A stretch of 64,000 nucleotides of DNA from Luteibacter pinisoli (GCF_006385595.1 NZ_CP041046.1:2790001-2854000); one strand, 5' to 3'; shown: positions 18,917-27,459, numbered from the stretch's first letter. The notes: generated by a model from the letters alone, not told the origin. Made by a program: numbers and translations.

Positions 18917-20623
18917 TTAGAACCGGGCATTCATTTCAAGCTGGAAGACATCGATGGAAAGCGGCGGGCCAAACACCTGCTTCGCGTTGAAGTAACGCAG
19001 GCTCAGCCACGAGTACTTCGAGATGCCGTAGCTGCCGCCCAGGATGAAGCCCTTGGCGTTGGTGCCACCCAGGTGGAAGTCCGGATCGTTCAGGCCATCC
19101 AGCGTGGCGTCCGGCTGCAGGTACTTGTAGGCAAGGCTCGCGTTCCAGTCGCCCGCCGCATGCGGGTCGGGGTCACCCAGCGTGGCGCGGAACATCCAGC
19201 CCACCGGGCCGCTCTTGTACGTGGCCGCGGAGACATCACCCGCACCGAAGTTGTTGACCAGGCGGTTGATGCCGATGTCGTCGGCGAAGGCGTCCCGGCG
19301 GTGGTACGCCATGTTGCGGATGTAATCGCCTTCCAGGCGCAGCGGTGTATCCGCCACCTTCATGTCCAGGCGCGTGGTGGCGTTGGCCACGTGGTAGTCG
19401 TACACCAGGCCGACGAACTGCGGCTGCGCGTAGCTGCTGGGCGAGTTCGGGTCCGGGATGATGTCGCGAATCAGGAACAGCGAGTTGCCCTTCTGCATGA
19501 AGGTCGGGCGCGTGGCGTCCGTGCTGCAGTAGGTCACGCCCAGGTAGATCGGGCACGGATCGGACAGCTGGCCGCGCATGTTGTCGAAGCGGTAGTACGC
19601 CAGCGCGAACTTCCATTCCGCGTCGTCGGCAAACTTCCACGACGCGCCGAGCTGCGCGCCGGTCATCCACTTGTCGCGGCTGGCGTTCTTGGTGCCGGCC
19701 TGCGACGGGAAGTCGTCGGACTGGTACTCGATCGGGAACATGCCGACCGTGGCGAAGGTGTTGACGTCGTCCGTGGCGGGCACGTCGAAGTGGCTGGCGA
19801 TGCCGTCGAAGTTGAGGTCGTCGGCATACACGAGGTTGGTGCTGAGGAACGGGTTCGGCATGCGGCCGCCGGTGACCTTCACCCAGTCCGTCGGGCGCCA
19901 GGCGATCCAGGCCTGGTCGAGCCACACGTTCTTCTTGCCCAGCCCGCCGCCAAGGTTCTGCGTGGTGGAGACCGGGTTGTTGTCGTTGCCGGTGCCCAGG
20001 CGGATGCCGGCGGTGACGCCGTCGCCCAGGTCCACGTTCACGCCGAGGCGGGCACGGATGCGCAGCGAGTTGGTGCGGTTTTCCAGCGTATTGAGCTGGG
20101 GCGGCGGCGTGGCGCCGTTGAGATCGTACGGGCCGGTGCGGTTCAGCGCAGCGAAATCCACCACCTGCGGGGCATTGCCCTTGTCGTAGTAGTGGAACTC
20201 GTCACGCACGCGCATGTCGCCGGTCCAGCTGATGCGATCCAGCCACTCGGGCAACTTGCCCGGCTCGGCCCAGTGCTCGTCCTTCGCCTGCGCCACCACT
20301 TCCTGGCGCAGTTCGTCCTTGATCTGGTTGCGCACCACTTCCGGCACGTAGGTGACCCGGACCTGCCCCGGCGTGGCCGGCGCGGCGTTGGCGGTGCCCG
20401 CCAGCTTCTGCGCCTGCGCGGCATCCGCATTGGCCTGGGCGATGAGGCCATCGGCGTCGGCCTGGGTCAGCACGCCACGCTTCACCAGCAGGCGCACGAG
20501 GTTGATGGTGGCGTTCTCCGACGCGGCGGCCTGCGCGTGTACGCTTCCGGCGCACATCGCCAGGCCGATGGCGGCGGCCAGCAGGGCGCGCGCGGGTCGC
20601 TGGCGTGCCTTTCCGATGGTCAT
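18917..20623 (-). CDS. Putative outer-membrane porin of the TPS operon
   Basis: The 568-residue protein has a signal peptide (MTIGKARQRPARALLAAAIGLAMCAGSVHAQ) and a short helical segment with LVRLLVKRGVLTQADADGLIAQA, the N-terminal motif of the 'putative porin' family. A beta-barrel-type body with many aromatic alternating strands follows, ending ...FQLEMNARF with a terminal Phe as in outer-membrane proteins. The ATG at 20623 has GGAG 7 bp upstream. An in-frame ATG at 20671 overlapping the tonB stop as ATGA is an alternative and would add 16 residues. It carries no TonB box or plug that I can see. Its partner could be the neighbouring TonB complex, or it may provide an exit or nutrient channel. 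Confidence 0.85.
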   Translation of the reverse strand: MTIGKARQRPARALLAAAIGLAMCAGSVHAQAAASENATINLVRLLVKRGVLTQADADGLIAQANADAAQAQKLAGTANAAPATPGQVRVTYVPEVVRNQIKDELRQEVVAQAKDEHWAEPGKLPEWLDRISWTGDMRVRDEFHYYDKGNAPQVVDFAALNRTGPYDLNGATPPPQLNTLENRTNSLRIRARLGVNVDLGDGVTAGIRLGTGNDNNPVSTTQNLGGGLGKKNVWLDQAWIAWRPTDWVKVTGGRMPNPFLSTNLVYADDLNFDGIASHFDVPATDDVNTFATVGMFPIEYQSDDFPSQAGTKNASRDKWMTGAQLGASWKFADDAEWKFALAYYRFDNMRGQLSDPCPIYLGVTYCSTDATRPTFMQKGNSLFLIRDIIPDPNSPSSYAQPQFVGLVYDYHVANATTRLDMKVADTPLRLEGDYIRNMAYHRRDAFADDIGINRLVNNFGAGDVSAATYKSGPVGWMFRATLGDPDPHAAGDWNASLAYKYLQPDATLDGLNDPDFHLGGTNAKGFILGGSYGISKYSWLSLRYFNAKQVFGPPLSIDVFQLEMNARF

Positions 20624-20667
20624 GCGAAATCTCCGGGAAACAAGGGGCTTGGATGGGGTGGCGTGGT

Positions 20668-21348
20668 TCATGCGGGACGTTTCCCGCGGATGGACACGCG
20701 AAGGGGGAAATGCAGCGACGACGGCGGCGCGACATCGATGCGCGGCATCGCGCGCAGCGCCTCGATCAGTGCCTCGTCGGTTTGCGGGTTGCCGCTGGAC
20801 TGGGCGATGTCGGCGCGCACGAGGCGGCCGTCGGCGTCCAGCCACACATCCGCGCGCACCTCGAACGACAGGCGGTTGACCTTGTCGTTGCGCTGCACCG
20901 CCTGCTGGATGGCGTAACCCAGGTACTGGTCGTAGCTGCCGGTGCCCGTGCCGTTGCCGCCACCGGCGCCGACCATGCCGCCACCGGCGCCTGCGCCGAT
21001 GTTGAAGCTGTCGCTGCCGGCCTGGGCATCGGTGTTCATCGTCACCTGCTTCGCCACGTCGTTGCTCGGCTTCGGCGCATCCACCGGCTTCTGCGGCTGG
21101 TCCAGCGGCTTCTCGTCCACCGGCTTGATCTTCTCTTCCGGCTTGGCCGGCTCCGGCGGCTTTTCCTTAGGCGGCGGGGGCGGCGGCAGCGGCGTGATCG
21201 TCGCTATGCGCGGCGCCTCGCGGCGCACGCCCACGGTGCTGAAGGCGAAGTGCCAGACCAGGGCGAGCACGCCAAGCAACACCGCCACGGCGATAGCCGG
21301 GCCGAGCCAGCGGCGTGGGGGGCGACGGCGTGGTTCGAATGCGTCCAC
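20668..21348 (-). CDS. TonB-family energy transducer
   Basis: The 226-residue protein has one N-terminal membrane anchor (LGPAIAVAVLLGVLALVWHF, roughly residues 15-36). A proline/lysine-rich periplasmic spacer (ITPLPPPPPPKEKPPEPAK) and a glycine-rich hinge (AGAGGGMVGAGGGNGTGTG) follow, then a C-terminal TonB domain ending SLHFPLRVSIRGKRPA. It couples the ExbB-ExbD proton channel to an outer-membrane partner. The GTG start at 21348 has AAGG upstream and directly follows exbD. The farther in-frame TTG at 21387 would overlap exbD extensively. Because no TonB-dependent receptor is encoded here, the likely partners are the TpsB or porin products of the same operon. Confidence 0.88.
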   Translation of the reverse strand: MDAFEPRRRPPRRWLGPAIAVAVLLGVLALVWHFAFSTVGVRREAPRIATITPLPPPPPPKEKPPEPAKPEEKIKPVDEKPLDQPQKPVDAPKPSNDVAKQVTMNTDAQAGSDSFNIGAGAGGGMVGAGGGNGTGTGSYDQYLGYAIQQAVQRNDKVNRLSFEVRADVWLDADGRLVRADIAQSSGNPQTDEALIEALRAMPRIDVAPPSSLHFPLRVSIRGKRPA

Positions 21349-21352
21349 GCCA

Positions 21353-21760
21353 TCAGCCCTTCGGCGCCTTGCCGGTGACCAGGCCAACCTGCGGCAGGTC
21401 CACCCGGCGCAGCAGGTCGAGGATGTCCATCACCTTCTGGTACTGCACGGTGGAATCGCCCTTCACCACCACCGGGAAATCCGGCGTGAGTGCCTTGAGC
21501 GAGCGCAGGCGCTGTTCCAGTTCGGCCAGCGTCACCGGGTAGGCGTCCAGGTAGACCTGGCCGGTATCCGAGATGGTGATCGCCTTGGTCTGTGGCTTGG
21601 CCATGCTTACCGCGGCCGAGGCCTTGGGCAGGTTCACCTTGATGCCCTGCACCGAGGCGGTGGTCATGATGATGAAGATGACGAGCAGCACGTACGCCAG
21701 GTCGAGCATCGGCGTGATGTTGATGTCGTCATACGGCTTGTCGTCGTCCTGCGCGCGCAT
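21353..21760 (-). CDS. ExbD/TolR-family proton channel subunit
   Basis: At 135 residues this has normal ExbD/TolR length. The start DDDKPYDDINITPMLDLAYVLLVIF carries the conserved N-I-T-P-M-L-D and the essential transmembrane Asp, followed by a periplasmic domain (VVVKGDSTVQYQKVMDILDLLRRV). With ExbB it uses the proton motive force to drive TonB. It lies 10 bp after the exbB-like gene and 4 bp before tonB. Confidence 0.93.
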   Translation of the reverse strand: MRAQDDDKPYDDINITPMLDLAYVLLVIFIIMTTASVQGIKVNLPKASAAVSMAKPQTKAITISDTGQVYLDAYPVTLAELEQRLRSLKALTPDFPVVVKGDSTVQYQKVMDILDLLRRVDLPQVGLVTGKAPKG

Positions 21761-21770
21761 GTCGGGCGCC

Positions 21771-23555
21771 TCAGGCGGCGACCGCGGCCGGGGCCACGGT
21801 GCGCTGCTGTTCGGCCAGGCGGGTCACGAACTCATCGACGAACACCTGCATGTTCGCGGTGACGTTCTTGTTGCGGATGAGCAGGTAGTTGTAGCCAAAC
21901 AGCGCGGGGATCGCGACGAACAGGCCGGCGATGGTGGCCAGCAGCGCGGCGGCGATGCCCGGGGCGATGGCGTTGACGTTGACGTCGCCCGCCGCGGCGA
22001 TGGCCGCGAAGGTGATCATCACGCCGACCACGGTGCCAAGCAGGCCGAGGAAGGGGCCGCCGGAGATGGCGATGGTGAGCATCACCATCGATTTGGCCAG
22101 GCGCTGGTTCTCGCGCACCATCGTGGAATCCATGGTGGCGCGGATGGCTTCGATGGATTCCGGGGCGATATGGTCGTGGCCATCCGCGTCTCGGCGGTTC
22201 CACACTTCGCCCGCACCCACCTTGTACAGGCGATACAGCGAGGCATCGGCAAGGCGCACCGCCGTCGGGTCGCGCGACAGGGCCAGGATGTTCCGGCCCT
22301 GCTTGCGGAAGGCTTCGAGGAAGTCTTCGTTGGCGCGGCTGACCCGGTTGACGTACGTGGCACGCTGCCACATCACCACCCAGGAGATAACGGCCATGAT
22401 CATCAGGATGCCGATGACCACCCAGGCGTCGAGCGTCACGGATTTCACGATGATGCCGAAGTAGCCGAAGCCGACACCCGCCTGCTTCTCGTCGGTGCCG
22501 TAGGCCACCAGCTTCGATTCAGCGCCCTGGGCCTGGGCGTCCACCGCGATCAGCGCGGCGGGGCGGGCAATGCGCGAGAGGCGCACTTCGTCCATGAGGC
22601 CGGCGAAGGCCGCGCCGGCGTTCGTCGCGTCGGCGGCATCGCTGCCGAGCGAGGCTTCGGTGTTCATGGCCGGCAGCGCGGCGTCCAGCGAGGCGTACGG
22701 CTTGCCGTCCACATAGAGCTGCACCTTGCCGTCCGCGGCGGTTACCGCGAGGTGCGCCCACGTGGCGGCCTTCAGCGGCTCACCCGGCGTGCTGGCGGGG
22801 GCGGCGTCGCCCTCACCCACCTGCACGAACGGCGCGCCGTTCTGCAGGCCGACGATGAGGGCCTGCGTGCCCTGGTGGCGGGCATACAGCGTAACCTTAC
22901 CCTGCTGGATCGCGTCCGGCTTCAGCCACGCGCTGAGGGTGAAGGCACCGCCCTGCGCCACGGCGGTGGAGACGCTGCCCGGCAGCTTCATGCCATGGCT
23001 GCCGTCGAAGCGGGCGGCCTTGCCGATGATGCCGTCCACCGTGGCCACGCTGCCGGCGGCGTTGTTGGCGTAGGCGGTGGCATCGCGCGGCGGCGTGCCG
23101 GCGGCGTCTTCGAAGTGGTACACCGCCGCATAGTCGGCATCAAACGTGGCGGCGCCCTTGTCGGCGCCCTGCGCCTTCGGGTTGCCGTAATACATCCACA
23201 CCTGCTGCTGTGCCTCGGCGCCCAGCTGCGGCACGTCCACCCAGACCAGCGCGACACCGAGCACCGGGTCGAAGCTTTCCACCTGGTAATTCAGCGGCGT
23301 CGTGTCGTCGGCGGCCACGAAGCGGATATCCGCGCCGGACTCGCGGACGCCGTCGAAAGTGAAGTTGCCCGAGTGCAGGCGGATCAGCATCGGCACGCGG
23401 CCCGCGGCGGTGGTGACGTTGCCGCCCTTCGCCGTGGTGTCGAGGGTGATGGCCTTGCGATAGGCGAAATCCTGGTTCCACCACGACGCATCGGCGGCAT
23501 GGGCTACCGGCGCAAGGCCGACCAGCATGGAGGCAAGGAACAGAAGTCGTTTCAT
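21771..23555 (-). CDS. DUF2341/LamG-like domain fused to ExbB/TolQ proton channel
   Basis: The 594-residue protein begins with a signal peptide (MKRLLFLASMLVGLAPVAHA). A DUF2341-type domain starts WWNQDFAYRKAITLD at about residues 25-130. A LamG/concanavalin-like jelly-roll follows at about 140-340 (VYHFEDAAGTPPRDAT, LMDEVRLSRIARP). Then comes a membrane helix near 375-398 and a full MotA/TolQ/ExbB channel with SGGPFLGLLGTVVGVM and APGIAAALLATIAGLFVAIPA. ExbB proteins normally have no large periplasmic module. This one would place a carbohydrate- or protein-binding domain next to the motor. It begins one base after the tpsB stop, so synthesis is coupled to TpsB. The domain calls are firm. The binding role is inferred. 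Confidence 0.92.
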   Translation of the reverse strand: MKRLLFLASMLVGLAPVAHAADASWWNQDFAYRKAITLDTTAKGGNVTTAAGRVPMLIRLHSGNFTFDGVRESGADIRFVAADDTTPLNYQVESFDPVLGVALVWVDVPQLGAEAQQQVWMYYGNPKAQGADKGAATFDADYAAVYHFEDAAGTPPRDATAYANNAAGSVATVDGIIGKAARFDGSHGMKLPGSVSTAVAQGGAFTLSAWLKPDAIQQGKVTLYARHQGTQALIVGLQNGAPFVQVGEGDAAPASTPGEPLKAATWAHLAVTAADGKVQLYVDGKPYASLDAALPAMNTEASLGSDAADATNAGAAFAGLMDEVRLSRIARPAALIAVDAQAQGAESKLVAYGTDEKQAGVGFGYFGIIVKSVTLDAWVVIGILMIMAVISWVVMWQRATYVNRVSRANEDFLEAFRKQGRNILALSRDPTAVRLADASLYRLYKVGAGEVWNRRDADGHDHIAPESIEAIRATMDSTMVRENQRLAKSMVMLTIAISGGPFLGLLGTVVGVMITFAAIAAAGDVNVNAIAPGIAAALLATIAGLFVAIPALFGYNYLLIRNKNVTANMQVFVDEFVTRLAEQQRTVAPAAVAA

Positions 23556-23556
23556 G

Positions 23557-25164
23557 TCAGAGCTCGGCCTTGAGAGAAAAATGGATGCGTGTGTCGTGGG
23601 CCTTCGTGGCCTGCCCGTCGTTGAACGGGTAAGCGATCTCGAAGGCGCCGGTGGCGATGTTGAACAGCTGGAAGCGCGTGCCGAGACCGACGCTGGAGAG
23701 GTCGTAGCTCTTCACCGTGCGGCTGCCCGAATCCGGGTTGGCGGCGTCGATCAGCTGCGGCAGCGCGTTCATCAGCTGCAGGTGCGCACCGTCCGCGAAG
23801 GCGAGGAAACGCCAGTCGTTCACCCAACTACCGACGTGCGCGGCGAGCGACGGCGTGCGCAGTTCCACGGACCCGATGGCACCGTGATCGGCGGTTTCCT
23901 CGGCCTCGAGGTAACCACGCACGGTGCTCTCGCCACCCGCGGCGAACTGCTCGCTCGAGACCAGCGACGAGGTGGAAAGCTGCAGCGCGAGGCGACCGAC
24001 CAGGCTCCAGCCGTTGTCGAAGTTGCGCGTGTGGCCGCCTTCGGCCTTCACGTAGAAGAAGTTCTGCTTCGCCTGGTAGCGCTGGTTATCAAACTCGGCC
24101 GCGCTGCTGCCACCGGCACGGAAACCGGCCACGCCGCCGAGCGACACCGTGCTCATGGACTTCTCGCCCATGCGCTGGCCCTGGTAAGTGACGCTCACCG
24201 GGATATAGGTGATCGGCGACTTCGAGGTCTCCTCGCCCAGTACCAGGTTCTGGTCGAAATGCTTGCGGTTCACCCCGAGCGACAGCGACTGCGAGTACTC
24301 GCCATGGGTCGGCAGCGTCCGCACGAACGTGAAGCCGAACGCATTGCCCTTGCCCAGCACCGTGGTGCCGCCGACGGCATTGGCGTTGCTGTTGGATTTG
24401 TAACCGGAGGCCAGCATGCTCCAGTCGCCGTTGAACGGGATGAGGTACGAGCCCGCCCAGACTTCGGAGCTATGACGATCCTGCGGTGCGACGATGTAGG
24501 TGAGCGAGGCGGCCTGGCCCTTCTGGAACAGGTTGTCGTCGCGCACGCTGGCCACGGTGCGCAGCTCGGGCGTGTTCACGCTGTGGTCGTTGTTGACTTC
24601 AAGGCTGGTGGTGAGCGGCTTGTTGTCGTTGACCTTCAGCGTCACGTCCATCGTGTTCGGCAGCTTGCCGGGCGTGAGCACCGGCACCACCTGGGCGCCC
24701 GCGCGACGGTTCACGTCGGTGAGCTGCTGCTGGGCCGCGCTGAAGTCAGGCACACCGCCTTCGGCCAGCGCAGGCACGCCCTCACGGATGTCCTTCGGCG
24801 AACGGTAGGTCGCGCCTTCCACGCGCACGTGGCCGATGGTGTTCTCGGTCACCTGCAGGCGGATCACGCCTTCCTTCACCTGCTGCGGCGGGATGTCCAC
24901 TACGACGGACTGGTAGCCATGCGCCTGGTACACCTTCTGCAGGGCATCCCGGGCACCACTCACGTCATTCATGGACTTGCCGGGGCCCAGGAACGGGTAC
25001 ACCGCGGTTTCGATATCCACCGGCTGCAGCGTCGTGTTGCCGTCGACGACGTACTCGTTCACGTCGAACGCTTGCGGCGCATCCTGCGCGGCGGCTTGGG
25101 CCGTGATGCCCAGCGCGATGGCGATGACCAGAGCCTTCGCCAGTGGGTTCGCGGCACGCTTCAT
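23557..25164 (-). CDS. TpsB outer-membrane transporter (FhaC/ShlB/HecB family)
   Basis: The 535-residue protein has a signal peptide (MKRAANPLAKALVIAIALGI...), then POTRA domains from FDVNEYVVDGNTTL to about residue 200. A 16-strand-type barrel follows with the Omp85 loop-6 motif VRGY (GESTVRGYLEAEE) and the FADG strand motif, ending IHFSLKAEL. It exports TpsA proteins across the outer membrane, here presumably the giant haemagglutinin six genes downstream. The ATG at 25164 gives a normal signal peptide; the open frame upstream to 25248 adds an unlikely leader. The usual TPS pair is adjacent. Here it is separated by the motor and accessory genes. Confidence 0.93.
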   Translation of the reverse strand: MKRAANPLAKALVIAIALGITAQAAAQDAPQAFDVNEYVVDGNTTLQPVDIETAVYPFLGPGKSMNDVSGARDALQKVYQAHGYQSVVVDIPPQQVKEGVIRLQVTENTIGHVRVEGATYRSPKDIREGVPALAEGGVPDFSAAQQQLTDVNRRAGAQVVPVLTPGKLPNTMDVTLKVNDNKPLTTSLEVNNDHSVNTPELRTVASVRDDNLFQKGQAASLTYIVAPQDRHSSEVWAGSYLIPFNGDWSMLASGYKSNSNANAVGGTTVLGKGNAFGFTFVRTLPTHGEYSQSLSLGVNRKHFDQNLVLGEETSKSPITYIPVSVTYQGQRMGEKSMSTVSLGGVAGFRAGGSSAAEFDNQRYQAKQNFFYVKAEGGHTRNFDNGWSLVGRLALQLSTSSLVSSEQFAAGGESTVRGYLEAEETADHGAIGSVELRTPSLAAHVGSWVNDWRFLAFADGAHLQLMNALPQLIDAANPDSGSRTVKSYDLSSVGLGTRFQLFNIATGAFEIAYPFNDGQATKAHDTRIHFSLKAEL

Positions 25165-25224
25165 GCGTTCACCCGTAGTGCTCGTGTACCCACGCGGACT
25201 TTCCCCTGTATTCCGTTTGCCCTT

Positions 25225-25256
25225 TAGACGCGTGGGCCGGGGTGGCACTGAACCGG
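25225..25256 (-). promoter_or_regulatory. Possible ECF-type promoter before tpsB
   Basis: The 116-bp gap between fecR and tpsB contains minus-strand CGTCTA (25225-25230), like the -10 of many ECF sigma promoters. The sequence about 17 bp upstream (ACCGGTTCAG) has no clear -35 match to a known consensus. If real, it would let the neighbouring FecI-type factor drive the export genes separately from the regulators. Confidence 0.3.
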
Positions 25257-25280
25257 TGTCACGAAAAATTCATGCGGGTC

Positions 25281-26249
25281 TCAGCTGAGCAACACCCAAC
25301 CACCCGGCAAATGCGTGGCGTGCGCGCCGTAGGCGTCCTGGATCAGCGTGGCCACTTCGCCCATCTGGTCGAGCGTGAAACGCGCATGGACGCGGCGCTC
25401 GCCCAACGCATGGTCGGTAATGACGATGCGGCCGGGTCGATAGCGATTGATATCGGCGACGACATCGGCGAGCGGCTGGTTGTCGTAGATGAGCACGCGC
25501 TCGCGCCAGGCCAGTGCGGTATCGAGATTCACCGCCATGGCGGCACCGATGCCATTGGCGTCAAACGCGACCTGCTGCGACGGCTTCACCGGCACGTTGG
25601 TGCCCGCGCGGTTGATCACGGCCTGGCCGCCCAGGCAGGTCACCGTGGCGGCATCGTCCGCGCAGCGCACCGCGAACGATGCACCCGGTGCCGAGAACAG
25701 CCGGCCATCGGCCACTTCCACCACGAAGGGATCCTTCCGTCCCGCATCGATGCGGACGACAGCTTCGCCCTGGCGCAGGTGCATGCCAGTGACCACCCCA
25801 CCGCGCTCGCGCACGGCGATGTCGGTGTCGGTATTCATTTCCAGGTCGACGCCGGGTGCGACGGTGATGCGCTTCTGTTCGCCCACGCGCGTGCGCAGGC
25901 CGCGACCATCCGGCGTGGATCCCCGCGTGAAGACGTCGCTGCGGACCATCAGCAGGCCCGCGATGGAAGCCGCGACAGCGCCACCCAGAAAGGCGCGGCG
26001 TGACACGCGCACCGCGTGCCGCGCCCTCGCCTGCTCACGTGCGCCGCGCTCGTGGGCACGCAAGGCCGCGGCGGGACCCAGGACCTCCCACAGGGCCCGG
26101 GCACGCGCGAAGGCTTCCGCGTTTTCCGGACGGGCCGTGCACCACAGGCGGAACGCCTCGCCGTCCGAGCGCGTGGCCGTGCCGGAGGTGAGGTGGACCA
26201 GCCAGGCATGCGCCTGGCTGTCGCTGTCATGGCGGTGTAAGGGTTCCAT
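25281..26249 (-). CDS. FecR-family anti-sigma/sigma regulator
   Basis: The 322-residue protein has the FecR layout. A cytoplasmic N-terminal domain (HAWLVHLTSGTATRSDGEAF..W) is followed by a membrane segment introduced by a twin-arginine-like SRRAFLGGAVAASIAG. The periplasmic FecR domain then follows (DLEMNTDTDIAVRERGG, GEAVVRIDAGRKDPFVVEVADG), with a C-terminal region that in the family contacts an STN domain. It controls the FecI-type sigma factor encoded just upstream. The ATG at 26249 is chosen over an in-frame TTG at 26258 that overlaps the sigma gene stop. Confidence 0.9.
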   Translation of the reverse strand: MEPLHRHDSDSQAHAWLVHLTSGTATRSDGEAFRLWCTARPENAEAFARARALWEVLGPAAALRAHERGAREQARARHAVRVSRRAFLGGAVAASIAGLLMVRSDVFTRGSTPDGRGLRTRVGEQKRITVAPGVDLEMNTDTDIAVRERGGVVTGMHLRQGEAVVRIDAGRKDPFVVEVADGRLFSAPGASFAVRCADDAATVTCLGGQAVINRAGTNVPVKPSQQVAFDANGIGAAMAVNLDTALAWRERVLIYDNQPLADVVADINRYRPGRIVITDHALGERRVHARFTLDQMGEVATLIQDAYGAHATHLPGGWVLLS

Positions 26250-26254
26250 AACGC

Positions 26255-26797
26255 TCAAGACGTTTCCCGCGCCCCGGGACCGAACCGCTGGTACGAACGA
26301 CGGCCCGTTTTCGTGGCACAGGTCTCAAGTGCCTTCTTCAGTTCCTTGCCCACCATGCGCACCGAGATGCCATGGCGGGCGGCGATATCGGCCTGCGGCA
26401 GCTCGTCGACGCGGGCGGCGAGGAGGATCTCGCGCTGGCGGCGGGTCAACCCGTCCAGGGCCACGCTGAGTGCCGCGATGTCCTGCTGCGAGGCCAGCAC
26501 CGTCGAGGGCTCGATCACGTTGTCGACCGAGTGAAGCAGTTCGTCCACCTCGTCCCCCGTGAGCAGCCGGCCCTGGCTACGGTGGTGGTCGGCGGCCATG
26601 TTCAGGGCCATGCGGAACAGATAGCTGGTGGGATGCGTGGCGTGCCCTTCCGGCATCGCCAGCTTTTCCACGCGCAGGTAGGTTTCCTGCATCACGTCAT
26701 CGGCAAGGTCGTCGGAGCGCAGGCGGCGACGCAGGCGACGGCGGAAGTCGTCGTAGTTCGCGAGGAAAAGACCTAGCAGGGACGCATCGGTACTCAT
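26255..26797 (-). CDS. ECF sigma factor, FecI type
   Basis: At 180 residues it shows region 2 (RRLRSDDLADDVMQETYLRVEKL) and region 4 (LDGLTRRQREILLAARVDELPQADIAARHGISVRMVGKELKKAL) in the usual order. It would direct RNA polymerase to the TPS operon when released by FecR. Its ATG overlaps the upstream STN gene stop as ATGA (26794-26797). FecI-FecR normally respond to a TonB-dependent receptor with an STN domain. Here the STN module is a separate soluble protein. Confidence 0.92.
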   Translation of the reverse strand: MSTDASLLGLFLANYDDFRRRLRRRLRSDDLADDVMQETYLRVEKLAMPEGHATHPTSYLFRMALNMAADHHRSQGRLLTGDEVDELLHSVDNVIEPSTVLASQQDIAALSVALDGLTRRQREILLAARVDELPQADIAARHGISVRMVGKELKKALETCATKTGRRSYQRFGPGARETS

Positions 26798-27459
26798 GCG
26801 ACACCGCACGCGTCGCGCTGCGACGGCGCCAGCAGCACGGTGAACGGGCTACCGGCCGCCAGCCGTGGCGGTACGCGCGCCCGGCGCACCGCGGCGACGA
26901 CGCGGGCATCGCGTGCGTCGTCACCCGATGGCGCGAGCGCCAGCACATCGGCGACACCGCCATTCGCATCGATCCAAATTTGCATCGCAAGACGGAACGT
27001 CCCGGGCCGGGTATCCCCACGGACACAGAGCACCTTCTCCACGGCGCGCTGCAGCTCGACCGCATCGGCGTCGGCGAGCGCCGCTGGCGCAGGCGACGAG
27101 GTGCCGCTGGCCGCCTCACTGGCGTCCGCTGGCGTCGTGTTGACGGTAAAGGCGTTCATCGAGCTGAAGTGCGCGCTGAGGCCGGTACCGACCAGGAGGA
27201 TGCGCAGGCCGTCACGCGGCGGCGCTTCACCATGCAGCCCGGGCGAATCGCGGCCAGCGACCAGCGCGTCGTCGACCAGCACGGCCACGCCCGTGGCCTC
27301 GCTAAACGCACGCAACGCGCCGGCCAGTGGCTGGGCGTCGATGTCAAAGCGCGTCGGTCCATGCGTAGTCCCTGGCGGAGCATCCCCTCCCCGTGGTGCC
27401 GCCTGCGCCGTGCCAAAGCACAGCACGCAGGCCAGCAGTGCGAGGACACCACGTGTCAC
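26794..27459 (-). CDS. Stand-alone STN-domain protein with TonB C-terminal-like domain
   Basis: The 221-residue periplasmic protein starts at a GTG with AGGA 6 bp upstream and has a signal peptide (VTRGVLALLACVLCFGTAQA). Residues about 34-90 are an STN (secretin/TonB N-terminal) domain: RFDIDAQPLAGALRAFSEATG...SAHFSSMNAFTV. Residues about 130-215 resemble a TonB C-terminal domain (LAMQIWIDANGGVADVLALAPSGDDARDARVVAAVRRAR). In ferric-citrate-type signalling the STN domain of a receptor talks to FecR. Here it is uncoupled from any receptor, so it may sense the TPS machinery directly. It is the first gene of the regulatory trio. Confidence 0.85.
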   Translation of the reverse strand: MTRGVLALLACVLCFGTAQAAPRGGDAPPGTTHGPTRFDIDAQPLAGALRAFSEATGVAVLVDDALVAGRDSPGLHGEAPPRDGLRILLVGTGLSAHFSSMNAFTVNTTPADASEAASGTSSPAPAALADADAVELQRAVEKVLCVRGDTRPGTFRLAMQIWIDANGGVADVLALAPSGDDARDARVVAAVRRARVPPRLAAGSPFTVLLAPSQRDACGVA

